Assembly (NCBI GenBank): GCA_026122225.1
Contig: JANEZZ010000522.1
Coordinates: 1,736,001 to 1,800,000, forward strand
From: Heloderma charlesbogerti
Taxonomy: Eukaryota > Chordata > Lepidosauria > Squamata > Helodermatidae
Length of the DNA stretch: 64,000 nt
Reading direction: 5' to 3'
Notes under the pieces: model-generated
Told to the model about the DNA's origin: nothing
Seen by the model: only the letters and a program-made list of their open reading frames with translations
The model's database searches: none
Part shown: positions 22,801 through 33,697 of the stretch, piece after piece
How positions within the stretch are numbered: the stretch's first letter is position 1
Layout of the letters: each line of letters starts with the position of its first letter
Made by a program: the position numbers and the translations under genes

Positions 22801-23273
22801 TAAATAAGTAGGAAATGCAATAAAATGCAGTGTACCACCTGAGCATAAGGGGGAGGTTGAGGTTCTGGAAGATCCTTTCCTGGTGTGACAGGAGAGGGTT
22901 TTTTAGCTTCGAAACCTGTATCTCCTCAACCCTAATGCCCTCTGCAGGAAACTAACTATAAGGCTGTGGGCTTGAGCAGCTCTCTTCGCTGACCTTCTTC
23001 GTTTTCCTTTCTCCCCCCCCCCCGTCATCCTAACATTCCAGATCTTGAATGCTCTGACTTAATTCTTTCATACAAGTCCTATCTGTGTAGGGCTAATGTG
23101 GGAAAGGGGACATGGGCGTGCACATAAGCCTGACCCCCAGTGTCCCTGCATGCCCAGCTTCTTTTTAGACCTTTGCTGAATGCACTTGCACAGCTCCCGT
23201 GATCAGAAGCCCTGATAAGGCAGTGACCATTATGGCAGGTAGAAATGGCATCTTCATGCTCAAAGGCAGCGAG
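19881..23273. other. long unassigned stretch
   Basis: No gene or confident repeat was found. 21490-21650 looks like a decayed inverted element related to the 10327 foldback. 21735-21860 is a purine-rich tract with repeated AAGCTGGGCTGAGG-like units. A C-run sits near 23013-23023. Frames of 60-115 codons here lack domains and look random. Confidence 0.4.
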
Positions 23274-23600
23274 CTCCTTCACACGGAGCCTTTATCCTGC
23301 AATTGAGATCACCCCTTCATGGAAGTTTGCAGGCTCTTTACATGACACCGTGATCATCCCAGCCATGTCCTGCACTAAATGCCCTTTGTTCCATTTTTAA
23401 ATAGATCACAGATAATGAGCTATCAAATTACCCCGTTGTGTTCCACTTCAGTTTCCTCCGTGAAAAGACTTAAAGCAGCAAGAAGAGGAGCGAGATCAAT
23501 GGCAGATAATGGAAGACTCAGATACAGGGAGAAGGAGGGGGAGGGGGCAAAGGAAGCACGTGTAAATGGAGTCAGTTGTGAGCCTGCATTTAAAATGGTT

Positions 23601-25952
23601 CTATGAAGACCTACAACACCTTCTAGAACTAACACCAAAAAAAGTTGTCCTCTTCATCATAGGGGATTGGAATGCTAAAGTAGGAAGTCAAGAAATCACC
23701 GGGATAACAGGAAAGCATGGCCTTGGTGTACAAAATGAAGCAGGACAAAGGCTAATAGAGCTTTGCCAAGAGAACACGCTGATCATAGCAAACACTCTTT
23801 TCCAACAGCACAAGAGGCGACTGTACACATGTACAACACCAGATGGTCAATATCGAAATCAGATTGATTATGTACTTTGCAGCCAAAGATGGAGAAGCTC
23901 TATACAGTCAGTCAAAACAAGACCTGGAGCTGACTGTGGCTCAGATCATGAGCTTCTTGTTGCAAAGTTTCGGCTTAAATTGAAGAACGTAGGGAAAACC
24001 ACTAAACCATTCAGGTATGACCTAAATCATATCCCTGATGAATATACAGTGGAGGTGACGAATAGATTTCAGGGATTAGACCTGATAGAGTGCCTGAGGA
24101 ACTATGGACGGAGGTCTGTAACATTGTTCAGGAGGCAGCAACTAAATCCACCCCAAAGAAAAAGAAATGCAAGAAAGCCAAGTGGCTGTCTGAGGAGGCT
24201 TTACAAGTAGCTGAGGAAAGAAGGGAAGCGAAAAGCAAGGGAGAAAGGGGAAGATATATCCAACTGAATGCGACAATAGCAAGGAGAGACAAGAAGGTCT
24301 TCTTAAATGAACAATGCAAAGAAATTGAGGAAAACAACAGAATGGGAAAGACTAGAGATTTCTTCAAGAAAATTGGAGATCTCAAGGGAACGTTTTGTGC
24401 AAAGATGGGCATGATAAAGGACAAAGAAGGCAGGGACCTAACAGAAGCAGATGAGATTAAGAAGAGGTGGAAAGAATACACAGAAGAACTATACAGGAAA
24501 GATCTGAATGTCCCTGATAGCCATGATAGCGCAGTCACTGAACTTGAGCTGTACATCCTAGAGAGTGAAGTCAAGTGGGCCTTAGGAAGCATTAGTAACA
24601 ACAAAGCTAGCGGAGATGACAGTATTCCAGCTGAGCTATTTAAAATCCTAAAAGATGTGCTGTTAAAGTGCTGCACTCAATATGCCAACAAATCTGGAAC
24701 ACTCAGCAGTGGCCACAAGACTGGAAAAGGTCAGTTTACATTCCAATTCCAAAGAAGGGCAATGCCAAAGAGTGTTCAAACTACCGTACAATTGCGCTCA
24801 TTTCACATTCCAGCAAGGTTACGCTCAAAATCCTACAAGCTAGGCTTCAGCAGTATGTCAACCGAGAACTACCAGAAGCTGGGTTTCGAAGAGGCAGAGG
24901 AACTAGAGATCAAATCACCAACATTCGCTGGATCATGGAGAAAGCAAGAAAATTCCAGAAAAACGTCTATTTCTGCTTCATTGACTACGCTAAAACCTTT
25001 GATTGTGTGGATCACAACAAACTCTGGCAAATTCTTAAAGAGATGGGAGTACCAGACCTCCTCACCTGTCTCCTGAGAAACCTGTACAAGCGCCAAGAAG
25101 CAACAGTAAGAACCAGACATGAAACAACCTATTAGTTCAAAATTGGGAAAGGAGTATGACAAGGCTGCATATTGTCGCCCTGCTTCTTTAACTTATATGC
25201 AGAGTACATCATGAGAAACGCTGGGTTGGATGAATCACAGGTCAGAATTAAGATTGCTGGGAGAATCATCAACAGCCTCAGATACGCAGACGATACCACC
25301 CTCATGGCAGAAAGCGAAGAGAATCTAAAGAGCCTCTTGTTGAGGGTGAAAGTGGAGAGTGCAAAAGCTGGTTTGAAACTCAATATCAAAAAAACGAAGA
25401 TCATGGCAACTGGCCCCATCACTTCCTGGCATATAGAAGGGGAAGAAATGGAAGCAGTGACAGATTTTATTTTCTTGGCCTCCAAGATCACCGCAGATGG
25501 TGACTGCAGCCATGAAATTAAGACGCTTGCTCCTTGGGAGGAAAGCTATGGCAAACCTAGACAGCATAGTAAGAAGCAGAGACATCACCTTGCCGACAAA
25601 GGTCCGTCTAATCAAAGCTATGGTTTTCCCAGTAGTAACGTATGGCTGTGAGAGCTGGACTATAAGGAAGGCTGAGCGCCAAAGAATGGATGCTTTCGAA
25701 CTGTGGTGCTGGAGAAGACTCTTACGAGTCCCCTGGACTCCAAGGAGGTCAAATCAGTCCATCCTAAAGGAAATCAACCCTGACTGCTCATTGGAAGGAC
25801 AGATCCTGAAGCTGAAGCTCAAATATTTTGGCCACCTAATGCGAAGAGAAAACTCTCTGGAAAAGACGCTGATTCTGGGAAAGACTGAAGGCAAAAGGAG
25901 AAGGGGATGGCAGAGGATGAGATGGCTAGATTGCATCACCGATGCAATGAAT
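23601..25952 (+). pseudogene. BovB ORF2 remnant (C-terminal endonuclease to RT tail)
   Basis: The order is C-terminal endonuclease, linker with KKKKCKKAKWLSEEALQVAE, RT fingers and palm, YADD box near 25280, then the CYSESWT-equivalent CESWTIRKAERQRMDAFELW tail. The frame switches at least four times, so no active enzyme is possible. Compared with the copy at 3399-6613 it keeps the Glu and Arg codons that are stops there. The two copies therefore decayed independently. Confidence 0.9.
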
Positions 25953-28677
25953 AACAGTTGAATAACAGTTGAGTAACATGAATAACGATGCAATGAAGAA
26001 CAGGGGGAACAGAAAGGGAGGTGGGGTTGCACTGTATGTGAAAAATACTTATCTCTGCACAGAAATACAGGAGGATGAGCTTGATAGCCCCATCGAGAGC
26101 ATCTGGATCAAAATAAATGGAGCAAAGAATAAAAGGAAACTGGTGGTCGGAGTCTACTACCGGCCACCCAACCAAGGAGAAGACGAGGATAAAACTTTTG
26201 AAAAGCAAATAGCCAATGTTTTAAGGAAGCATGATGTAGTAGTAATGGGGGACTTCAATTCCTCCGATATTTGTTGGGAGACAAATTCTGCAAAATATGG
26301 CCCCTCCAGGAAATTCCTGACTTGTGTGGCGGATAACTTTCTCCTACAGAAAGTAGAGGAAGAAACTAGGGGATCGGCTATCCTTGACTTGATCCTAACC
26401 AACAGAGATGACTTAGTGGATAAAGTAGCAGTTACAGGAACTCTGGGGGAAAGCAACCATGTTGTACTTGAGTTCTTGGTTCTAAGGGAAGCAAAAGCCG
26501 AGTGTAGTCAAACGCGTACCCTGGATTTTAGGAAAGCTGATTTTAATAAACTCAGAACAATGATCAGTAAGGTCCCATGGCAAGCGACGCTAACGAGAAA
26601 AGGAGTCCAAGATGGGTGGGAGCTTTTAAAAAAGGAAATTCTCAAGGCACAATCACAAACAATTCCAGCAAGAAGAAAAGGTGGAAGACAACAGCAGAAG
26701 CCAATGTGGCTTCACAAAAAGCTTAGAGATGACCTGAAAACAAAAAAGGACACATATAGGGAGTGGAAAGAAGGCCAACTAACAAAGGAAGAGTACAGGC
26801 AGGTAGCACAGAATTGCAGGGATGGCATCAGGAAGGCTAAAGCTGAGAACAAGCTGAAGTTAGCGAGGGATGCTAAAAACAACAAAAAGGCTTTCTTCAG
26901 CTACGTGCGTAGTAAAAGGCAGAGGAAAGAAATGGTTGTTCAGCTATTAAATAAGGATGGCAAAACGATAACAGATGACAAAGAAAAGGTAGAGGTGCTC
27001 AATTCCTATTTTGGCTCAGTCTTCTCCCAAAAGAGGGTCTATGACCCCCCTGGGAAAGGCGAAGTACAGGCTGAAGGGGCAGGATTGCAGCTTCAGATCG
27101 ACAGGCATATGGTCAAGGAACACCTAATTACTTTGAATGAGTTCAAATCTCCAGGGCCAGATGAACTGCATCCTAGAGTAATAAGGGAACTGGCAGAAGA
27201 ACTCTCAGAACCGCTGTCTATTCTCTTTGAGAAATCATGGAGGACGGGGGAAGTGCCAGATGACTGGAGGTGGGCTAATGTTGTCCCTATCTTCAAAAAG
27301 GGTAAGAAGGAGGAACCTGGGAACTACAGACCAGTCAGTCTGACATCAATCGCAGGGAAAATTCTGGAGGAGATGATAAAGCAATCCAGCTGGAAGCACC
27401 TTGAAAACAATGCCGTGATTACTCGAAGCCAACATGGATTTGTCAAAAACAAGTCCTGCCAGACAAATCTGATCTCATTTTTTGATCAAGTAACCTCCCT
27501 TGTAGACCGTGGGAATGCTGTAGACATCATATACCTCGACTTCAGCAAAGCTTTCGACAAAGTGCCCCATGAGATCCTGATGAGCAAACTAGCTCAAAGT
27601 GGGCTAGATGAAACAACAATCCAGTGGATCCACAGTTGGCTACAGAATCGAACTCAAAGAGTGCTTATCAATGGGACCTTCTCAAACTGGGGAGAGGTAA
27701 CGAGTGGGGTACCGCAGGGCTCAGTCCTAGGCCCAGTGCTCTTCAACATTTGAATTAATGACTTGGAGGACGAGGTGCAGGGAATGCTGATCAAATTTGC
27801 AGATGACACCAAATTGGGTGGGATAGCTAATACTTTGGAAGACAGAAACAAAATTCAAAGTGATCTGGATAGACTGGAGCGCTGGGCAGAAAACAACAGA
27901 ATGACATTTAATAGGGATAAATGCCAAGTTCTGCACCTAGGAAAAAGAAACCAAATGCACAGTTACAAGATGGGGGATACGTGGCTCAACAACACTACAA
28001 GTGAGAAAGATCTTGGAATTGTTGTCGATCACAAGCTGAATATGAGCCAACAAGGTGATGTGGCTGCAAAAAAGGCAAATGCTCTTTTGGGGTGCATTCA
28101 TAGAAGCATAGCTTCCAAATCCTGGGAAGTACTAGTTCCCCTCTCCTCAGCACTGGTTAGGCCTCATCTGGAGTACTGTGTCCAGTTCTGGGCACCACAC
28201 TTGAAGAAGGATGCAGACAAACTGGAGAGGGTTCAGAAGAGGGCAACAAAGATGATCAGGGGACTGGAAACAAAGCCCTATGAAGAGAGACTGAAAGAAC
28301 TGGGCATGTTTAGCCTTGAGAAGAGAAGACTGAGGGGAGATATGATAGCACTCTTCAAGTACTTGAATGGTTGTCACAGAGAAGAAGGCCAGGATCTCTT
28401 CTTGATCATCCCAGAGTGCAGGACACGGAATAATGGGCTCAAGTTACAGGAAGCCAGATTCCGGCTGAACATCAGGAAAAACTTCCTGACTGTTAGAGCA
28501 ATACGACAATGGAACCAATGACCTAGGGAGGTGGTGGGCTCTCCCACACTGGAGGCATTCAAGACGAGGCTGGACAGCCATCTGTCGGGGATGCTTTGAC
28601 TTGGATTCCTGCATTGAGCAGGGGGTTGGACTCGATAGCCTTGTAGGCCCCTTCCAGCCCTACTATTCTATGATTCT
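25953..28677 (+). mobile_element. CR1 LINE, long copy nested in BovB
   Basis: It contains the distal endonuclease, RT, C-terminal region and the 3' UTR ending in the TATTCTATGATTCT motif typical of CR1. It is 5' truncated: the first part of the endonuclease and ORF1 are absent. ATGAAT at 25947-25952 and 28678-28683 is a likely 6-bp target duplication. The first 45 bases are not normal CR1 but junction sequence with small duplications (see findings). Confidence 0.92.
25998..28521 (+). pseudogene. CR1 ORF2, nearly open, one internal stop
   Basis: A single reading frame spans about 850 codons. Endonuclease landmarks are RKGGGVALYVKN, VVGVYYRPPNQGE, VVVMGDFNSSDICWE, AILDLILTN and SNHVVLEF (His kept, Asn where Asp is usual). 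RT landmarks are DDWRWANVVPIFKKG, NYRPVSLTSIAGKILE, IYLDFSKAFDKVPH, SGVPQGSVLGPVLFNI and FADDTKLGG. The C-terminus has RFRLNIRKNFLTVRA. A TGA at 27751-27753 separates VLFNI from INDLE, and a second TGA ends the frame at 28519-28521, near the usual WNxLP motif. The 5' truncation plus the stop make it inactive, but decay is slight, so it is young. Confidence 0.9.
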
Positions 28678-28954
28678 ATGAATATGAACTTGAGCACACT
28701 CCAGGAGAGAGCGGAGGACTGGAAGGCCTGGCGTGCTATGGCCCATGGGGTCACGAAGAGTCGGACACGACTGAATGACTGAACAACAACATTTAAAATG
28801 GAAGCAGAAAACCCCATTTTAAATGCAGGATTTTAGGCTGGTGTAGAGATGCCCAGTGTGTCTCTGTGAACAAAAAGCACACTGGGGACAACCGTCTTTG
28901 TTATCATTATTCCCTGCTTGAGAGCTTCCTGGGATTAATTTTTACCTAAAATGT

Positions 28955-30310
28955 ATTCATCACCCTATAGCTAACAGCTCTCAGGGCACATACAATAAAA
29001 ACAAAGATAAAATCCAAAATCCATGTTAAAAATAGAAACAGCACAATAAACAATTTGGCCTGGTGCCAAAAAGTAGGTGCTAGGTGGACCTCTCTGGGGG
29101 TGGTATTCCATAACCGGGGGGGCGGTGGGGGCTATTACTGACAAGGCCTGCTCTCAAAGCTCTCTCCCTGTCTCCCACCGGGAGGGCCCACCACCACTGT
29201 CAGTGGGTGCTCTGGAGAGCTTTGCCAACTGCTCCCCCACCATTTGCCACAGCGAGAGAGTGGCTGGGGGAGCTCTTCAGAGCAGCCATCCTCCGGAGAG
29301 CCGCATTGGCTGAGGAAGCAACCGGCCTGGCTCTTCAGAGAGCCGGCCTGGCCAAAATGACCGGCACTGAGCGGGTCTTTCCTTGGCACCAGGCATTTTG
29401 GTTGGGTGGGCTCTCTGAAGTGCCAGTCTGGGTGTTTCCTCCAGCTGTATGGCTCACCAGTAAAGGTACAGGGAAACAGGGGTGGGGGAATGTGATGCTG
29501 TAAAGGCAAGGGGTGGGGGATGTGATGCAGGAAGGGGAAGGGGGCACAACGTGGGAAGGTGGTGGATGAAGTATGATGCAATAAAGCGAAGCGGGCACGA
29601 CACAGCAGCAGCAGGAAGGAGAATGGGGCACAACGTGGGAAAGGGGTTGTGGAGGCATGACACAGCAGGGCGTGTGCTCTCTCACCTCAGCTGGCAAGAG
29701 AGTTTGCACCAGGGCTGGAGCAGGGCCTCTGATAATGATCTTAGGGCTCGGGTAGGAACACATGGAGAGATGCTCCTTCAGATAATGTAGCCCCAAGCTG
29801 TGAACTGCTTTATAATTTAGCACGAGCACTTTGAACTGGGCCCCAGAAACAAACTGGGAGACAGTGAAGATGGTACAATTCTGGCATAATATGACCACAA
29901 CCCCCATTTCCAGTCAGCAACCCCAGCTTCCATATTTTGCATTCATTTATTTTGTACTAATCCCAACTGTCTTTAGGGCAGTCCCATATCCAATGCACTG
30001 CAGTAATCTAAACAGGAGATTTCCTGTGTAGCATGGATAGCTGAAGCTGGGTTGTCTGTATCCAGGTAGGGTCACAGCTGGCATACCAGCCTAAGCTGGC
30101 AGAAGGCAATCCGTGCCACAAAAGATATTTGTGCCTCGAATGACACGGATGGATCTATAAGCACCCACAGCAGCAAACGTGATCCTCTCGGCTCCCTCTT
30201 CGAGAACAGGATGAACACCACCCACAGTGTTGAATGAATCATCCAATAACAGTACCTCCATCTTGTCTGGATTGAGCTTCGGTTTACTGGCCCTCATCCA
30301 GTCCATTAGT
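28955..30310 (-). mobile_element. L2-like LINE 3' remnant with G-rich expansion
   Basis: On the minus strand the 5' side encodes MDWMRASKPKLNPDKMEVLL, close to the conserved L2-type RT segment. The 3' side at 28955-29100 carries a TCTCAGGGCACATACAATAA-like terminus in reverse. Long untranslated sequence links them, interrupted by a G-rich tract (29080-29760). Confidence 0.5.
29080..29760 (+). repeat. G-rich, imperfect minisatellite-like tract
   Basis: Blocks such as GGGGCACAACGTGGGAA and TGTGATGCAGGAAGGGGAAG recur with changes between 29490 and 29660. The left part is GC-rich with CTCTTCAGAG repeats. Frames on both strands here reflect composition, not a gene. Confidence 0.5.
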
Positions 30311-30433
30311 ACTGAACTGGATGTCCCTTTGGTCTGATGTGATCCAATAAGCCCAAGGCTTGTCTAATATCCTTATGCTAATGTGGCCAGTAGTAGCTGT
30401 GTCACATATTGCAGACAGCCCCAAAATAGAGGA

Positions 30434-30679
30434 TATGCTGTGGTATAGTTGCGAGATTGTTGGACTGGGAGTCAGGAGATCCGGGTTCTAGTCCCCACTC
30501 AGCTGTGAAGCTCACTGGGTGATTTGGGGCCAGTCACAGACTCTCAGCCCAGCCTACCTCACAGGGTTGTTGTTGTGATGATAAAATTGAGAGGAGGAGG
30601 ATTATGTACGCTGCCTTGGGTTCATTAGGGAGGGGAAAAGGCGGGATATAAATGTAATAAAACAAAATAAATAAATAAA
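30434..30679 (+). mobile_element. Sauria-type SINE, full length
   Basis: Box B-like GGGTTCTAGTCCCC at 30483-30496, TGGGGCCAGTCACAGACTCT, GGCGGGATATAAATGTAATA and an AAAT tail. Confidence 0.9.
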
Positions 30680-31650
30680 GTGGTTTATGGGGCCATTCAT
30701 CACTTTGGGATGGGGGTGGGGTGGAGGACAGATTATTAATTGACACGTAAGTGTTCTGTAAAAGATTCCGTTCTCAGCCCTGGCCTGATCTAAACTAGGA
30801 ACAAATTAATATAATAACCCATGCCTGGCCATCATAGGAATATAGATAGTTCAAAGCAATTACTATACATTTTCTTTCATATTTTGCTCTCTAAACAAGA
30901 CTATTATTTTATTAGATTATTTTATTTATTATATCTTTAACCCAATAAAATGTTCTCTGAACAGATTACAAATAAGTACGATTAGAGATCTATACCCCAT
31001 CAAGCATAAGCTACGTTTCTTCTGCATCAGCCTGAAAGAAGACCAGGAAACAAGTATTGTTCTATTGTACATGTTCCCCAGTAACAACAACCAAACGATC
31101 CAATCCACATTGGCCTAATTTTGACCAAGATAGGTTGGACTCCATGGCAGGTCAAGCCCAGCCTATGTATGTCTCGGTATCCATGACTCTGCGACCAGAC
31201 ATGACTTTGCCGAACTTTCCTTGAACAGCGCAGAATAGAACTGGAAATGTCATCATTAACTTCAGTTGAATACATCATAGTTCTCCAGAATGCCTTACAC
31301 ATGATTCACATCTCTCTGATAAAATCATTGTGTTGTGTTGTTTCTGGCAAAGGAGATGAAGTAAAGACTGGAACAGAGAGCAGGCAGGAAACATACTGCA
31401 CAAAAAATGCAGGAACTTTAATCACTATAGTTACATCCTCTTTCCACACAAGCTGCACAAGCAAATCCTCACGTAAGTATGCATGAGTTAAATGGCCCTC
31501 TAGACCTTTGTAGAGTACTGCTGGCCTGACATTTCTCTTCAAAACACAGTTTCACTGATCCTTCCCCAGAGTGGATAAGAAAGTGAAATTAAAAACTGAA
31601 ACATAATATTGAAAGTCAGATTTTTATAATTTCGGTTATATTAACCTGGA
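30680..31650. other. mostly unassigned; LINE 3'-tail fragment at about 30905-30985
   Basis: 30905-30985 (ATTTATTATATCTTTAACCC then GTTCTCTGAACAGATTACAA) resembles an inverted L2-like 3' end. The remainder is not recognised. Confidence 0.4.
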
Positions 31651-31872
31651 GGGCTTCCAGACAGAGGGCTCCTAGCGCTACCAATCAAAAGGCATTGTGC
31701 ATCTATTCGGTCTTTTTCTTCTTAACAGATGTTTTCTGGTAAGGAAAATGAAAGAAGAAGTGGTGGGGAAACACAGGAGGTTACAAACAGAAGACATCAT
31801 CTTCTGGATCCCTGTAAAATTGTGTGAATGAGGTAAAGCAATTGCACAATACAAAGCCTTGTCTGGAAGCAC
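31651..31872. mobile_element. MITE, family D
   Basis: The left end is GGGCTTCCAGACAGAGGGCT and the right end is TTGTCTGGAAGCAC, an inverted pair. The inside is non-coding with ATGTTTTCTGGTAAGGAAAA and CAATTGCACAATACAAAGCC. Sister copy: 52043-52511. Confidence 0.72.
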
Positions 31873-32087
31873 TGCTAATTTAAAATGAAATTGGAATTTA
31901 ATACAAACATATTAAGGTCTAGTCTATACATGCTCATAAAGTGCAATCCTTTTCTCAGATGTAATAGAATTCAAAGGGGCTCCCCATTTGGATACAGGAT
32001 TTCAGCCTGACAGAGCAATCCAAACCTCCTTGGACAGTCATCCAAGAAGGTTAAGATGGGGTAGGGAAGCCCCTATGCCAGCAAAGA

Positions 32088-32198
32088 GGAACTCTGCCAG
32101 TGAGGAGCACATTCCTTGGATAGTTCCTTCAGAGTTCTGACTGAAACCCGGAGTGGATGCACTGCCCCACTGACACTGGAGCCACCAGCCTTCACTGC
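32088..32198. mobile_element. MITE fragment, family K
   Basis: GTTCTGACTGAAACCCGGAG, then CCCCACTGACACTGGAGCCA and CCAGCCTTCACTG match the copy at 40208-40330. Confidence 0.55.
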
Positions 32199-32571
32199 TT
32201 GACAGGCATAAATCTGCCTCCAGTGGTGTTTCTACTGACAGCAGGCCATGAAACAGAGCATTCTGAGGGTGAGATGGGGTCAGCTTTCCATCTGCTGGAT
32301 CCAAAAACACTCCATTTCACCATGGGGCCCCAGGGTCAGGGCCCTTTCCTATGTCAGCCTCAGATTGGTGAAATGTTTTCCCTCCTTTAAAATCTGCCAG
32401 AGAAAAGAAATTAAAATCTGCTAGAGAAAATTCAAATCTGCCAAGGGAAAGAAAAAAAAGTACATCCCCCTCCTGCACTGGCCCACACGAGCCAGGAGGA
32501 CTTTGGAAGTGGCAGAAGATTGCCACTTCACTCCCCCATCACATCCCTCTTAGGATTTAATAGAGCAACAT

Positions 32572-32637
32572 GCTGACTGCGGGTGATGGGAGTTATAGTC
32601 CAACACACATGGAGGGTGCCAAGCTGGGGAAGGCTGA
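32572..32637 (+). mobile_element. half of a palindromic MITE, family P
   Basis: Right arm only: GATGGGAGTTATAGTCCAAC, then GCCAAGCTGGGGAAGGCTG. Confidence 0.65.
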
Positions 32638-32640
32638 TTC

Positions 32641-33697
32641 AATACATGACCCTTTATCAAACTTGGTCTCAGTGAATGACACCAAATTATTTAGGGTGGT
32701 TAAAACAAAAAGGGATTGTGAGGAGCTCAAAAACTATCTCTCCAAACAGTGAGAATGGGCATCAAAATGGCAAATGCAGTTCAATGTAAACAAGTGTAAA
32801 GTGATGCACGTTGGGGCAAGAAATTCCAACTTTGTGTATATGCTGATGGGATCAGAGCTAACAGTGACTGACCAAGGAAGTGGGGTTGTGGTGGACCACT
32901 TGATTAAAAAGTCAACCCAGTGTGCAGCTGCTGTAAAAAAAAGGTAAATTCCATGTTAGGCAAAGTTAGGAAAGCAACTGAAAATAAAACTGCCAAACTC
33001 ATACTTCCCTTATACAAATCTATGGTGTGACCACACTTAGAATATTGTGTACAGTTCTGGTCACCGCACCTAAAAAAAAGGATATTGTAGAGTTGAAAAA
33101 TGTGCATAAAAGGGCAACTAAAATGATCAAGGGGCTGGAGCAACTCCCCTACGAGGAAAGATTACAACATCTGAGATTGCTTAGCTTAGAAAAAAAAGGC
33201 AAGTAAAGGGAGACATGATAGAGGTGTACAAAATTATGCATGGTGTGGAGAAAGTGGGTAGATAGACATTTTTCTCCCTTTCTCTTAATACTAGAACACA
33301 GGATCATCCCATGAAGCTGAATGGTGGGAGATTCAGGACAGATAAAAGGAAATACATCTTCACACAACACATAGATTAAACTACAGAATCCACTTCCACA
33401 AGATGTAGTGATGGCCACCAGTTTGGATGGCTTTAAAGGAGGTGAGACAAATTCATGGAGGATAAAGCTATCAACGGCTACTAAACCTGATGTCTATATT
33501 CTACCTCCAGTATCAGAGGCAGTATGCCTGTGCAGACCAGTTGCTGGGGAACTTGGGCAGGAGGGAGGGGGCTGTTGCACTCATATCCTGCTTGTGGCTT
33601 TCCCGTGGGCAGCTGGTTGGCTACAGTGTGAACAGAATGCTGGACTAGATGGACCCTTGGTCTGATCCAGCATGGCTCTTCTTATGTTCTTGTGTTC
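32641..33697 (+). mobile_element. CR1 LINE, older 3' part
   Basis: Decayed coding includes VNDTKLFRVVKTKRDCEELK and FNVNKCKVMHVGARNSNFVY. Then a palm/thumb region matches CR1, then MATSLDGFKGG. The 3' end is GGACCCTTGGTCTGATCCAG followed by CTTCTTATGTTCTTGTG. Several stops and shifts mark it as older than the copy at 25953. It belongs to the same lineage as 19351-19880. Confidence 0.88.

Larger units (their letters stand above)
23601..28789 (+). mobile_element. BovB LINE, 5' truncated, split by CR1
   Basis: It starts within the endonuclease (YEDLQHLLELTPKK, then FIIGDWNAKVGS) and runs to 25952. It resumes at 28684 with TGAACTTGAGCACACTCC and ends CGACTGAATGACTGAACAAC at 28789. Landmarks are IDYVLCSQRWRSSIQ, FCFIDYAKTFDCVD, LRYADDTTLMAESEE and WRRLLRVPWTPRRSNQS. 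Frameshifts near 24085, 24660 and 25500 break the coding. A 12-bp duplication flanks the element. Confidence 0.92.
23274..28854 (-). mobile_element. MITE, family A, split by a BovB/CR1 nest
   Basis: The left piece (23274-23598) is the 3' half on the minus strand, starting CACACGGAGCCTTTATCCTG. The right piece (28790-28854) is the 5' end, finishing GGCTGGTGTAGAGATGCCC. The pieces are contiguous in uninterrupted family A copies, so the BovB inserted here. CATTTAAAATGG at 23587-23598 and 28790-28801 is the target duplication. Confidence 0.82.

Noticed and set aside
29135..29907. Long frames on both strands
   Set aside because: They lie in the G-rich minisatellite-like tract inside an L2-like remnant; no domain.
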